A stretch of 64,000 nucleotides of DNA from Sarcina ventriculi (GTDB lineage: Bacteria > Bacillota > Clostridia > Clostridiales > Clostridiaceae), in the NCBI RefSeq assembly GCF_900456775.1, contig NZ_UAUL01000009.1, positions 164,833 through 228,832 of the forward strand, given 5' to 3'. Position 1 is the stretch's first letter. Each line of letters opens with the position of its first letter. Of this stretch, positions 55,440-64,000 are shown piece after piece. A model generated the notes under the pieces. The model did not search any database. It saw only the letters and a program-made list of their open reading frames with translations, and had not been told where the DNA came from. Both the position numbers and the translations under genes were made by a program.

Positions 55440-55446
55440 TGTTTTA

Positions 55447-55479
55447 AAGTCTTCTTTATTAAAAAGAAGGCTTTTTTTA
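55447..55479 (+). terminator. Terminator of ruvA-yajC unit
   Basis: An 11-bp stem (55447-55457 with 55463-55473, one T-G pair) is followed by eight T. Confidence 0.9.
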
Positions 55480-55579
55480 TAAGTATTTTAAATAATATGA
55501 AGTATTAATGTTATTTAATTGGAATAATTTTCAATAAAAAGTTATATGTATATTGTAATTGATGTTATGAAAAAAAACT

Positions 55580-55607
55580 TTGAAAAAAATATAGTACATG
55601 CTATAAT
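55580..55607 (+). promoter_or_regulatory. Promoter of the SCIFF gene
   Basis: TTGAAA (55580-55585), a 16-base spacer, and TATAAT (55602-55607) preceded by TGC as an extended -10. The ribosome site AATGGAGGAA lies upstream of the ATG. Confidence 0.7.
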
Positions 55608-55641
55608 GTTTAAGTATAGTTAGGAAATGGAGGAATGTCTA

Positions 55642-55782
55642 ATGAAACGTATAAAAACAATAAACAAGTCAAGTTTAAAGAAAAGCTTATGTAAGCCAGC
55701 AGACTGTAGAGAATGTGCTAACTCATGCCAATCAGCATGTAAAACATCAGCTACAGTAGCAAACTTAGCTTGTGAAAATTAA
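55642..55782 (+). CDS. scfA: SCIFF peptide precursor (six-cysteine ranthipeptide)
   Basis: A 46-residue precursor with exactly six cysteines (17, 22, 25, 29, 33, 44), too short for most ORF callers. It starts MKRIKTINKSSLKKSLCKPA and ends in ATVANLACEN, the very conserved SCIFF (six cysteines in forty-five residues) pattern. In characterised members the radical-SAM partner forms a Cys-to-Thr thioether bond; Thr35 and Thr38 are candidates here. It is followed 78 bases later by its maturase. The function of the mature peptide is unknown. Confidence 0.95.
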   Translation: MKRIKTINKSSLKKSLCKPADCRECANSCQSACKTSATVANLACEN

Positions 55783-55810
55783 TTATAAATAAAAATAATA
55801 TTTAAATGTT

Positions 55811-55833
55811 GGCAGCAACTTATAGTTGCTGCC
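55811..55833 (+). promoter_or_regulatory. Hairpin between SCIFF precursor and maturase
   Basis: A perfect GC-rich 9-bp stem (GGCAGCAAC, 55811-55819, with 55825-55833) is followed by ATAGTTTTAATTT rather than a solid T-run. It is probably a partial terminator or a mRNA-stabilising hairpin that keeps peptide transcripts more abundant than maturase transcripts. The ribosome site of the maturase comes 17 bases later. Confidence 0.65.
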
Positions 55834-55860
55834 ATAGTTTTAATTTAGGAGGAAAAAGCG

Positions 55861-57222
55861 GTGGCTTTAGTTCATAAATTTATTCAAGATGGAGATTATT
55901 ATTTAATTGATGTAAATTCAGGAAGTGTTCATATTATAGATGAACTTATTTATAATATGGTAGGAGAAGATGAGTTACTAGATAAGGAAGATGTTATAAA
56001 CAATCTTAAAGATAAATGGTCTAAAGAGGAAATAGAAGAGGCTTATGAAGAGTTATTAGACCTTGTGAAGGAAGAAGTACTTTATTCAAAAGATTTATAT
56101 GAAGAGATAGCTATGGCGGGAGATGAATCAGAATCTTACATAAAAGCTCTTTGCTTAAATGTTGTCCATGATTGTAATTTAAGATGTAAATATTGTTTTG
56201 CTGATGAAGGAGAATATAAGGGTTGTAGAAAACCTATGAGTGCTGAAGTGGGTAAAAGAGCAATAGATTATGTCTTAGAAAACTCAGGAAATATAAAAAA
56301 TATAGAAGTAGATTTATTTGGTGGAGAACCTTTAATGGTATTTGATACTATTAAAGAAATAGTTGATTATGCTAAAGAAAAAGATAAACTATATAATAAA
56401 AATATAAGATTTACTATGACCACTAATGCAACATTATTAAATGATGAAATCATAGATTATATAGATAAAAATATGGGAAATATAATTTTATCTATAGATG
56501 GAAGAAAAGAGGTTAATGATAATGTTAGAATAAGGGTTGATGGTTCAGGTTGTTATGATAGAATTCTTCCTAATATAAAGAAAATGGTTGATAGGCGTGA
56601 TCCATCAAAACAATATTATGCTAGAGGAACATTTACAAGAGAAAATACAGATTTCTTTGAGGATGTTATGGCACTTGCAAATGAAGGGTTTAGCGAAATA
56701 TCAATAGAACCTGTTGTTCTTCCAGATAGTCATAATCTTTCAATTAGAAGCGAAGATTTACCTAAAATATATGAACAATATGATATGTTATATAAAGAAA
56801 TGTTAAGACGTGCAGAAAATAATGATAATCCATTTAAATTCTATCATTTTAATATAGATTTAAATGGTGGTCCATGTGTATATAAGAGAATAGCAGGATG
56901 TGGTGCAGGACATGAATATGTTGCTATAACTCCAGATGGAGATATTTATCCATGTCATCAATTTGTAGGTAATGAAGAGTTTTTACTTGGAAATATAAAT
57001 TCTGGAATAAAAAATAAAAATTTATCTAAAGACTTTAAAAATGCTCACATATACAATAAACCAAAATGTAAAGAATGTTGGGCAAGGTTCTATTGTAGCG
57101 GAGGATGTCAAGCAAATAACTTTAACTTTAATGGAGATATTCATGTTCCTTATGAAATAGGATGTGAAATGCAAAAGAAGAGAATAGAATGTGCTATAGC
57201 TCTTAAAGCTAAAACTATGTAA
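55861..57222 (+). CDS. scfB: SCIFF radical SAM maturase
   Basis: The maturase that installs the thioether in the SCIFF peptide. The 453 residues start with a RiPP-recognition region (about 1-90), then the radical-SAM cluster motif CNLRCKYC (105-112), and a SPASM domain with CGAGHEYVAITPDGDIYPCHQ (about 351-371, quoted partly) and CKECWARFYCSGGCQANN (about 400-417) binding auxiliary Fe-S clusters. The start is GTG behind TAGGAGGAAAAAGC. The maturase and precursor form a dedicated pair. Confidence 0.95.
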   Translation: MALVHKFIQDGDYYLIDVNSGSVHIIDELIYNMVGEDELLDKEDVINNLKDKWSKEEIEEAYEELLDLVKEEVLYSKDLYEEIAMAGDESESYIKALCLNVVHDCNLRCKYCFADEGEYKGCRKPMSAEVGKRAIDYVLENSGNIKNIEVDLFGGEPLMVFDTIKEIVDYAKEKDKLYNKNIRFTMTTNATLLNDEIIDYIDKNMGNIILSIDGRKEVNDNVRIRVDGSGCYDRILPNIKKMVDRRDPSKQYYARGTFTRENTDFFEDVMALANEGFSEISIEPVVLPDSHNLSIRSEDLPKIYEQYDMLYKEMLRRAENNDNPFKFYHFNIDLNGGPCVYKRIAGCGAGHEYVAITPDGDIYPCHQFVGNEEFLLGNINSGIKNKNLSKDFKNAHIYNKPKCKECWARFYCSGGCQANNFNFNGDIHVPYEIGCEMQKKRIECAIALKAKTM

Positions 57223-57235
57223 TTAAAAAATAATT

Positions 57236-57267
57236 TTTGTTGCCACATATTGCTATGTGGTAACAAA
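57236..57267. terminator. Hairpin downstream of scfB
   Basis: A 14-bp stem (57236-57249 with 57254-57267, one G-T pair) with a TTGC loop. On the plus strand it is followed by TAAAAT rather than T, so it is a weak or factor-assisted terminator. Confidence 0.55.
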
Positions 57268-57343
57268 TAAAATATAATTTACACTATACATAATATATAC
57301 AAAAAAGATATAATATGTATATAAATTACAGAGGGGGAGAAAG

Positions 57344-58603
57344 ATGAAAACAAAAGTAACAGCTTTTACTGTGTTTATTATCTCCATAGCAATAATTGTA
57401 TTCTTAGCATTTGCAGGATTTAAAGGTTTCACGATAAATGGGTATCAGTTTAAAACTTTTAATGACATGATTACAAAAGGGTTAGATCTTCAAGGTGGAG
57501 TATCGGTGACAATGCAATTAGAAGGAGACAATATAACATCTAAGGAACTTGAACAAACTCAACAACTTTTATCACTTAGAGTAAATAAAGTTGGAGTATC
57601 AAATACATCAGTTACCACAGAAGGTAATAATAAAGTTGTAGTTAATATTCCAGGAGATTATGATTCAAATTCTATTCTTGATACTTTAACCACAACAGGA
57701 CAGCTTACCTTTGTATCTCCAGATGGAAGTACTATATTAACTGGATCTGATGTAAGGAATGCTAGTGTTTATGTAAACAACAATGGTGAACCAGTAATAA
57801 CACTTAAGTTAAATTCAAGTGGTACAGAAAAGTTTGCAGAGGCAACTAAGACCTACTTAGGTAAAAAGATAGCAATTGAAATGGATGGTGAAGTTTTAAC
57901 AGCTCCAACTGTTCAATCAGTTATAAGTGATGGTCAAGCAACAATAACAGGAAGTTCATCACTTGCAGAGGCAAAAAAGGTAGCAGATATTATAAATGCA
58001 GGTGCTCTTCCAGTTCCAGTTAAAGTAGTTTCAGTAGAAACTATAGGAGCGCAACTTGGAGCATCAGCTCTTCCAAATGCTATGAAAGCAGGAGCAATAG
58101 GGGTTTTAGTAATATTCTTATTCATGATATTAAATTATAGATGGGCAGGATTTGTATCATCTATGGCGCTTAGTATATTTATATTATTAGTTCTTTATGC
58201 TTATGTTGGTGTAGGTGTTGTTTTATCACTTCCAGGAATAGCTGGTCTTCTTTTAACAATAGGTATGGCAGTTGATGCTAATGTCTTAATATTTGAAAGG
58301 ATAAAAGAAGAATTAAGGCAAGGACGGAGTGTAAGTGCTGCAGTAAAACTTGGATTTCACAATGCATTAAGTTCAATAATTGATTCAAATGTAACAACTA
58401 TCATTGTAGCTTTAGTTTTATATTATTTTGGTTCAGGAGAAGTACAAGGATTTGCATTAACATTATTAATAGGTGTTCTTATAAGTATGTTTACAGCTAT
58501 AATAATAACTAGGTTCTTTATGAATTTAGCTGTGGATTCAAAATTATTTAACAAACCTTCAATGTTCGGAAGAATAAAGAGGAGGGATGATAATAATGAT
58601 TAA
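57344..58603 (+). CDS. secD: Protein translocase subunit SecD
   Basis: SecD uses the proton motive force to aid protein export through SecYEG. The 419 residues have a first helix (about 7-26), the D1 motif LDLQGGVSVTMQL (about 48-60), an extracytoplasmic domain, and five C-terminal helices (about 245-405) with GMAVDANVLIFERIKEEL (about 307-324). GAGGGGGAG precedes the ATG. It overlaps secF by eight bases. Confidence 0.97.
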   Translation: MKTKVTAFTVFIISIAIIVFLAFAGFKGFTINGYQFKTFNDMITKGLDLQGGVSVTMQLEGDNITSKELEQTQQLLSLRVNKVGVSNTSVTTEGNNKVVVNIPGDYDSNSILDTLTTTGQLTFVSPDGSTILTGSDVRNASVYVNNNGEPVITLKLNSSGTEKFAEATKTYLGKKIAIEMDGEVLTAPTVQSVISDGQATITGSSSLAEAKKVADIINAGALPVPVKVVSVETIGAQLGASALPNAMKAGAIGVLVIFLFMILNYRWAGFVSSMALSIFILLVLYAYVGVGVVLSLPGIAGLLLTIGMAVDANVLIFERIKEELRQGRSVSAAVKLGFHNALSSIIDSNVTTIIVALVLYYFGSGEVQGFALTLLIGVLISMFTAIIITRFFMNLAVDSKLFNKPSMFGRIKRRDDNND

Positions 58604-59468
58604 GATAATAGAGCATAAAAAAATTTGGTTTTCAATATCTATAATAATAATAGTAATTGGATTTTTATTTGTATCAATAAGAGGCTTGAATATAGGTATA
58701 GATTTTCAGGGTGGAACTGAAATAACGATGAACTTTGGTCATGAGTTTAATAAGGCAGACGTTGATAATATAATTTATAAATATAATCCAGATGCTATTA
58801 CAACAACAGCAAATAATGGAACAGAACTTGATATAAAGGCAACAAATTTTTCAACAGAAAAAACTAATGAGATGATTAAGGAAATTGAAAGTACATTTAA
58901 TCTATCAAGTGATGCGTTAGTTTCTCAAAATGAAATAGGACCATCAATTGGACAACAATTAACAAAAGGCGCAATAATAGCTCTTAGTATAGCTGTTATT
59001 TGTATGCTTATATATGTTGCCATAAGATTTGAGTTTGCATATGGAATATCAGCAATTATTGCTCTTGCACATGATGCATTAATCACAATAAGTATTTATG
59101 CAATATTTAATATTCCAGTTAATACGCCATTTATTGCAGCTATCTTAACTGTAATTGGTTATTCAGTAAATGATACAATAGTTATTTTTGATAGAATACG
59201 TGAAAATAGAAAAAAAATGAAGGGTGAAAGTTTTGATAGTATAGCTAATAAGAGTTTATCTCAAACTATGTCAAGGTCAATAAATACAACCCTTACTACT
59301 TTAACAACAATAGTAGCTATGTATATTTTTGTGCCATCAATTAGAGATTTTGCTTTCCCTTTAATAATAGGTATAGTATCTGGTGGATGTTCATCAATAT
59401 TTATAGCAACTCCTGTATGGTGTGTAATTAAAAACAGAAAATCAGCTAAAAAGATAAAAAAAGCTTAG
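58596..59468 (+). CDS. secF: Protein translocase subunit SecF
   Basis: SecF pairs with SecD. The 290 residues show the first helix (about 11-30), RGLNIGIDFQGGTEITMNF (about 32-50), and five further helices with IGYSVNDTIVIFDRIRENRK (about 187-206). The ATG at 58596 is preferred over the ATG at 58587, because GAGGAGGG ends only one base before the latter. It ends at a terminator. Confidence 0.97.
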   Translation: MIKIIEHKKIWFSISIIIIVIGFLFVSIRGLNIGIDFQGGTEITMNFGHEFNKADVDNIIYKYNPDAITTTANNGTELDIKATNFSTEKTNEMIKEIESTFNLSSDALVSQNEIGPSIGQQLTKGAIIALSIAVICMLIYVAIRFEFAYGISAIIALAHDALITISIYAIFNIPVNTPFIAAILTVIGYSVNDTIVIFDRIRENRKKMKGESFDSIANKSLSQTMSRSINTTLTTLTTIVAMYIFVPSIRDFAFPLIIGIVSGGCSSIFIATPVWCVIKNRKSAKKIKKA

Positions 59469-59470
59469 TG

Positions 59471-59510
59471 AAAAAAGTCACCTTTTATTGATTTAAAAGG
59501 TGATTTTTTT
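59471..59510 (+). terminator. Terminator of secDF
   Basis: A stem at 59477-59486 with 59495-59504 (one G-T pair), extended by A/T pairs, is followed by seven T. Confidence 0.9.
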
Positions 59511-59655
59511 AATTAAAGTTAGTAATTTATATAAAAAAATGAGTAAAAATAATAGATTATAAGATAAAAAGATATAATTTTGTAAAAATATTTGTAAAAT
59601 ATTTAGTTTTAAATTATAATATATGTGTTTTCTAAAATTTATGGAGGGGTTAATC

Positions 59656-60507
59656 ATGCGAAAGGCTTGGGAGAGTATTTATTGCCCAAATTACATATCG
59701 GGATACAATCCATTTAACTTAAAAAATATGAATAAAGCCATAGAACGATTAGTTACTGCCATAAATAACAGAGAAAAAATTGTTATATATGGTGGATGTG
59801 ATGTAGATTCAATATGTGGCATATCATCCCTATTATTAATATTAAAATATTTGAATGCTGATGTAGAATATTGTGTTAGCTATAAAGTTGGAGATAGTTA
59901 TGATATAGATGATAATATAATAAAAAATTATATATCTTTTTTAGGAGCTCAAGTTTTAATTACAGTAGGGTGTGGACTAATTGGAAAAGAGCAAGAACTC
60001 CTTTGTAATAGTTTAGGTATAGATTTAATCATAACAGAAAATAAAAAAGTAAAATCAATTTATGATTCTGTATATATAAATCCAAGTGAAAAGAATTGTT
60101 TTTATAGGTATAAAGATTTATCTAAAAGTGGTGTTATTTTTAAGCTTATGCAAGGAATAGCCATATATTATAATATGAAAAGTATAAATAAGTACTTAGA
60201 CTTAATATTAATAGGTAGTATGTCAGAAAATGTTAATGATGTGGGAGAGAATAAAGTAATACTAAAGGAAGGTACAAAGTACCTTGAGAATACAAATAGT
60301 GTAGGATTAAGAGCTATAAAATCTTTTCATGGAATTAAAGAATTAAAAAAAGAAAACATTAATAAAATAATAGAAGAAATAACTCCTGCAGATAGTGTAG
60401 TTTGTAAAAAGGACAATGCTAAAATAATAGTAGAACTTTTAACTACAAATGATGAGGATAGAGCAGAACAAATAACTAAATATCTTTATAATGAAAAAAA
60501 AAGATAG
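59656..60507 (+). CDS. RecJ-related DHH-family protein with degenerate motifs
   Basis: A 283-residue protein at the position normally held by recJ. The N-terminus (SIYCPNYISGYNPFNLKNMN), IYGGCDVDSICGISSLLL and ITVGCGLIGKEQELLCNSLG follow RecJ closely. Motif I GDYDVDG reads GGCDVDS, the VDCG Asp is Gly, and the DHH triad (ITDHH) reads ITENK. The C-terminal DHHA1 and OB-like domains of RecJ are missing. It is probably not an active nuclease. ATG 59656 follows TGGAGGGG; an upstream in-frame ATG (59623) lacks a ribosome site. It precedes apt-relA as recJ usually does. Confidence 0.8.
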   Translation: MRKAWESIYCPNYISGYNPFNLKNMNKAIERLVTAINNREKIVIYGGCDVDSICGISSLLLILKYLNADVEYCVSYKVGDSYDIDDNIIKNYISFLGAQVLITVGCGLIGKEQELLCNSLGIDLIITENKKVKSIYDSVYINPSEKNCFYRYKDLSKSGVIFKLMQGIAIYYNMKSINKYLDLILIGSMSENVNDVGENKVILKEGTKYLENTNSVGLRAIKSFHGIKELKKENINKIIEEITPADSVVCKKDNAKIIVELLTTNDEDRAEQITKYLYNEKKR

Positions 60508-60546
60508 ATTTTTATAGATAAAGTCTATATGTTTTGGAGGTTAAAA

Positions 60547-61065
60547 ATGGATTTAAGAGAAAAGGTTAGAGTTATAGAAGATTTTCCAAAGGAAGGTATA
60601 AGCTTTAAAGATATTACAACTTTAATAAGTGATGGAGAAGCTTTAAAGGAAGCTGTAGATAAAATGGCAGAGTTTTTTAAAGATAAAAATATAGATCTTG
60701 TAGTTGGACCAGAAGCTAGAGGATTTATTTTTGGTGTTCCAGTTGCATATGCTCTTGGAGCTGGTTTTGTTCCAGTTAGAAAACCTGGAAAGCTTCCAGC
60801 TGATACTGTAAAGGTTGAATATGATTTAGAATATGGTAGTGATATCTTAGAAATACATAAAGATGCAATAAAGCCAGGTTTAAGAGTTGCTATAGTTGAT
60901 GATTTACTTGCTACTGGTGGAACAATTGCTGCTGTAACTAAGCTTGTTGAGCAAGTTGGAGGAGAAGTTGTAGGACTATCTTTTGCTATAGAACTTGAAA
61001 AATTAAAAGGAAGAGAAAAGCTTAAAGACTACGATGTTATGTCATTATTAAAATATGATGTTTAA
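60547..61065 (+). CDS. apt: Adenine phosphoribosyltransferase
   Basis: Apt makes AMP from adenine and PRPP. The 172-residue protein shows [18 protein letters not shown], then [20 protein letters not shown] (about 60-80) and the PRPP loop [13 protein letters not shown] (about 117-129). The ATG at 60547 follows TTGGAGG; an upstream in-frame ATG at 60529 overlaps this site. The secDF-(recJ)-apt-relA order is conserved. Confidence 0.97.
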   Translation: MDLREKVRVIEDFPKEGISFKDITTLISDGEALKEAVDKMAEFFKDKNIDLVVGPEARGFIFGVPVAYALGAGFVPVRKPGKLPADTVKVEYDLEYGSDILEIHKDAIKPGLRVAIVDDLLATGGTIAAVTKLVEQVGGEVVGLSFAIELEKLKGREKLKDYDVMSLLKYDV

Positions 61066-61106
61066 TATTGTTGAAAATATAAAATTATTATAATATAATT
61101 AGATAA

Positions 61107-61140
61107 AATGGCTGGTTAAATAACCAGCCATTGGCTTTAT
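61107..61140 (+). terminator. Terminator of apt
   Basis: An 11-bp GC-richer stem (61107-61117 with 61122-61132) with an AAAT loop is followed by GGCTTTATT, a short T-tract. Confidence 0.8.
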
Positions 61141-61188
61141 TAAATGCTAAAATAAAGATAAAAATATTGAAAAGGGAGAATCATCTAA

Positions 61189-63402
61189 ATGCTGGAAAAT
61201 TTGATATCTAAAATAAAAACTAGTGGCAATAATGCAGATGTTGATATGATAAAAAAGGCTTATAACTTAGCTTTTGAGGCCCATAAAGATCAAAAGAGAG
61301 AATCAGGAGAGCCATATATAATTCACCCAGTTAGTGTGGCTATTATTTTAACTGAAATGGGTATGGATACCAATACTATTGTTGCAGGATTACTCCATGA
61401 TGTTATTGAAGATACAGATTATACCTATGATGATATTGCTAAAATATTTAATAGAGAAATAGCAAATTTAGTAGATGGAGTAACAAAGATAAATAAAATA
61501 AGATACAAAACTAAGGAAGAACAACAAGCTGATAATGTAAGAAAAATGCTTTTAGCTATGGCTCAAGACATAAGGGTTATAATAATAAAACTTGCAGATA
61601 GGCTTCATAATATGAGGACATTAAAATTTATGTCTCCTGAGAAACAAAAGCAAAAAGCCCAAGAAACTTTAGACATTTATGCTCCTATTGCGCATAGACT
61701 TGGTATGTCAAAGGTTAAATGGGAACTTGAGGATTTATGTTTAAGATATTTGCATCCAGATGAGTATTATAATTTGGTTAAAGACATTGCAGAAAAGCGA
61801 GTCGAGAGGGAAAAGTATATTTCATACATTATAGAGGAACTTAAGCAAAAATTAAAGTCTGCTAATATAGAATGTGATATAGAGGGAAGACCTAAACATT
61901 TTTATAGCATATACAGAAAAATGATAGATAAAAATAAAAGTATAGAGCAGATTTTTGATTTAACAGCTGTGAGAATATTAGTTGATACAGTAAGGGATTG
62001 TTATGAGGCTTTAGGAATAGTGCATACAATATACAAACCAATACCAGGTAGGTTTAAAGATTATATAGCTATGCCTAAGCCTAATATGTATCAATCACTT
62101 CATACAACTGTAATAGGTAAACAAGGAAAGACTTTTGAAATACAAATAAGAACTTTTGAAATGCATGAAACAGCAGAGTATGGTATTGCAGCTCATTGGA
62201 AGTATAAACAAGGTGTAAATTCTAATGATAAAGAGGAAAAAGGGCAAGGAAAAGAAGTAACAATAGCTAATAAATTAAGTTGGTTAAAAGAAATATTAGA
62301 ATGGCAAAAGGAAGCCTCTGATGCAGAAGAATTTATGGAAGGATTTAAATTAGATCTATTTTCAGATGAGATATTTGTGTTTACTCCTAAAGGGGTTGTA
62401 TTAAGTCTTCCAGCAGGAGCGACACCAATAGATTTTGCATATAAGATACATACTGATATAGGTAATAGATGCATTGGTGCTAAAGCTAATGGAAAGATGG
62501 TTACTTTAGATTATAAATTAAAAACTGGAGATATAGTAGAAATATTAACGACATCAACTCCTAAAGGGCCTAGTATGGATTGGCTTGGAATTGCAAAGAG
62601 TAATCAAGCTAGATCTAAAATAAAACAATGGTTCAAAAAGGCTAAAAGAGAAGAGAATATTGAAAAAGGAAAAGATGTTATAGAGAAAGAATGTAAAAGA
62701 CAGTCAGTTAATTTTTCAGATATATGTAAAGGGATAGAGTATGAAAAATTATGTAAAAAATATCATTTAAATTCTTTAGAAGATTTATATGCAAATGTTG
62801 GAGAAGGCATTATAACAGCTTCAGTAATAATATTAAGGCTTAGAGGAGAGAATGCATCTCAAGATAAAATATTACAAAACGAAAAAACTAACAAAGATAT
62901 TGAGGAACAAATATCAAAAACAGAAAAAAATAATGCTAGTAATAAAACTATGAATAATGGTGTAACAGTAAAAGGTCTTAGTAATATAATGGTTAGATTT
63001 GCAAGGTGTTGCAACCCTGTTCCTGGAGATGAGATAGTAGGATATGTTACAAAAGGAAGAGGAGTTTCAATTCATAGGAAAGATTGTAGCAATTTTAAAA
63101 GCATAATTGAAAAGCAAAAGGAAAAAGTTGTTGAAGTTAGTTGGGGGAAAGCTGAGGGTACAGCATATGTGGCAGAGCTTCAGGTAAGAGCTGAAGATAA
63201 ATTGGGACTTTTATCAGATGTTATGGTCATAATAACTCAAGCAGGACTTCCGTTAGTTTCTTTAAATGCTAAAACAGAAAAAAATAATACAGCAAGTATT
63301 AATCTTCAAGTAAAAATTGATGATATAGAGCAGTTAAGAATTTTGATAAAGAAAATAAAAGCTTTAAAAGGAATATTGGATGTTTATAGAGTAAATAATT
63401 AA
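61189..63402 (+). CDS. relA: Bifunctional (p)ppGpp synthetase/hydrolase RelA/SpoT
   Basis: The long RSH enzyme that makes and degrades (p)ppGpp. The 737 residues have an HD hydrolase domain (GLLHDVIEDTDYTYDDI at about 64-80), a synthetase domain (GRFKDYIAMPKPNMYQSLHT about 286-305), TGS (DLFSDEIFVFTPKGVVLSLP about 387-406) and a zinc-finger/ACT end with ARCCNPVPGD (about 604-613). Both HD and synthetase motifs are intact, so it should be bifunctional. AAAGGGAGA precedes the ATG. It has 123 bases of upstream space, and is followed closely by the MBL hydrolase. Confidence 0.97.
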   Translation: MLENLISKIKTSGNNADVDMIKKAYNLAFEAHKDQKRESGEPYIIHPVSVAIILTEMGMDTNTIVAGLLHDVIEDTDYTYDDIAKIFNREIANLVDGVTKINKIRYKTKEEQQADNVRKMLLAMAQDIRVIIIKLADRLHNMRTLKFMSPEKQKQKAQETLDIYAPIAHRLGMSKVKWELEDLCLRYLHPDEYYNLVKDIAEKRVEREKYISYIIEELKQKLKSANIECDIEGRPKHFYSIYRKMIDKNKSIEQIFDLTAVRILVDTVRDCYEALGIVHTIYKPIPGRFKDYIAMPKPNMYQSLHTTVIGKQGKTFEIQIRTFEMHETAEYGIAAHWKYKQGVNSNDKEEKGQGKEVTIANKLSWLKEILEWQKEASDAEEFMEGFKLDLFSDEIFVFTPKGVVLSLPAGATPIDFAYKIHTDIGNRCIGAKANGKMVTLDYKLKTGDIVEILTTSTPKGPSMDWLGIAKSNQARSKIKQWFKKAKREENIEKGKDVIEKECKRQSVNFSDICKGIEYEKLCKKYHLNSLEDLYANVGEGIITASVIILRLRGENASQDKILQNEKTNKDIEEQISKTEKNNASNKTMNNGVTVKGLSNIMVRFARCCNPVPGDEIVGYVTKGRGVSIHRKDCSNFKSIIEKQKEKVVEVSWGKAEGTAYVAELQVRAEDKLGLLSDVMVIITQAGLPLVSLNAKTEKNNTASINLQVKIDDIEQLRILIKKIKALKGILDVYRVNN

Positions 63403-63426
63403 ATAAATAGCTTAGGAGGTTAAATT

Positions 63427-64000
63427 ATGATAATAAAAACAGTTATAGCTGGAGTATATGATGAAAATTGTTATATAGCGATGGATGAAGAGACAAAAGA
63501 AGCAGTAATTATGGATCCGGGTGGAAATTTTGATAAAATAGTAGACGCCATAGAAAAAATGGGGGCAAATCCTAAATTTATATTATTGACTCATGGACAC
63601 TTTGACCATGTAGGAGCAGTAGATGAGCTTAAAGGGAAATATGGTATAAAATCATTTATATCAGAAGATGATGAAAAAATGATAGATAAAAAGGAATCAG
63701 CTTTTGGACCATTAGAAAAAAGTGATGGATATATTCATGATAATGATATGTTTAAGATAGGAAATATAGAGATAAAAGCTATAAAAACACCAGGTCATAC
63801 TCCAGGTGGAATGTGCTTTCTTATAGAAAAAAATTTGTTTTCAGGAGATACATTGTTTAGAGAATCTATAGGAAGAAGTGATTTTCCAGGTGGAAGTTTT
63901 AGCCAACTTGTGAATGGAATAAAAACTAAGCTTATGATTTTACCAGATGATGTAGTTGTTTATCCAGGACATAATGCGTCTTCAACTATAGGACACGAAA
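63427..64000 (+). CDS. MBL-fold hydrolase, glyoxalase II-like (3' end cut by window)
   Basis: 191 codons of a gene that runs past the end of the window. It begins MIIKTVIAGVYDENCYIA and contains the MBL zinc motif THGHFDHVG (about 56-64), TPGHTPGGMCF (about 122-132), FSGDTLF (about 139-145), and GRSDFPGGS (about 149-157). Downstream of relA this is commonly annotated as a hydroxyacylglutathione-hydrolase-like or general MBL hydrolase. GCTTAGGAGG precedes the ATG. The true substrate is unknown. Confidence 0.9.
   Translation, partial: MIIKTVIAGVYDENCYIAMDEETKEAVIMDPGGNFDKIVDAIEKMGANPKFILLTHGHFDHVGAVDELKGKYGIKSFISEDDEKMIDKKESAFGPLEKSDGYIHDNDMFKIGNIEIKAIKTPGHTPGGMCFLIEKNLFSGDTLFRESIGRSDFPGGSFSQLVNGIKTKLMILPDDVVVYPGHNASSTIGHE

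Overview
The window is one stretch of chromosome from a low-GC, endospore-forming Firmicute, almost certainly a Clostridium sensu stricto (cluster I). The base composition is strongly AT-rich, with AGA/ATA/TTA codon use and many TTG and GTG starts. Sporulation genes are present (yqfC, yqfD, yunB, a BofC-like gene, a CotS-type coat kinase), along with the SCIFF ranthipeptide pair found in Clostridia, a class B RNase P RNA and PPi-linked pyruvate phosphate dikinase. Most gene order is the conserved clostridial core, and no species is assigned.

Layout. 1-10.9 kb: prmA end, rsmE, mtaB, HIT protein, rpsU, yqfC, yqfD, pgpH, ybeY, a dgkA-PAP2 fusion, cdd, era, recO (apparent CTG start) and a DUF4342-type gene. 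11-16.2 kb: CBS-domain repressor, ppdK, cls. 16.2-22.9 kb: CotS-like kinase (minus), dnaG, rpoD, trmK, a Nif3-like gene and rnpB. 22.9-32.2 kb: a degenerate AIPR-like protein, aminopeptidase, a small pseudokinase, polA, coaE, a lytic transglycosylase, a second small kinase, a TPR protein and TspO. 32.3-46.7 kb: topB, a DD-carboxypeptidase, acyP, a cupin regulator, a GNAT/DJ-1 fusion, PBP1A, yunB, hpt, hflX with an extra N-terminal JAMM-like domain, a MocR regulator and yigZ. 46.8-55.4 kb: yebC, then a small accessory island (47.7-50.1 kb), then a BofC-like gene, ruvA, ruvB, queA, tgt and yajC. 55.6-64 kb: SCIFF peptide and maturase, secD, secF, a degenerate RecJ-like gene, apt, relA and a truncated MBL hydrolase.

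How the genes work together. The window is dominated by information processing (dnaG, rpoD, polA, topB, ruvAB, tRNA/rRNA modification), cell-envelope work (undecaprenyl phosphate recycling, cardiolipin, PBP1A, DD-carboxypeptidase, SecDF/YajC), stress signalling (RelA, the c-di-AMP phosphodiesterase PgpH) and sporulation.

The most unusual part is the island between yebC and the ruv genes. It encodes a stand-alone ComEC-like metallo-beta-lactamase fused to a C-terminal domain that resembles the nucleotide-sensor (AGS-C type) domain of CBASS-like systems. A four-helix membrane protein follows, interrupted by a -1 frame change at a six-A tract. Together they look like a two-gene nuclease/sensor plus membrane-effector defence module. 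Three conserved-locus genes also carry unexpected changes: HflX has an N-terminal JAMM-motif domain, the recJ position holds a short DHH-family protein without its catalytic motifs, and an AIPR-like protein has lost its nuclease residues. No tRNA, rRNA operon, CRISPR array, transposase or prophage gene was seen.
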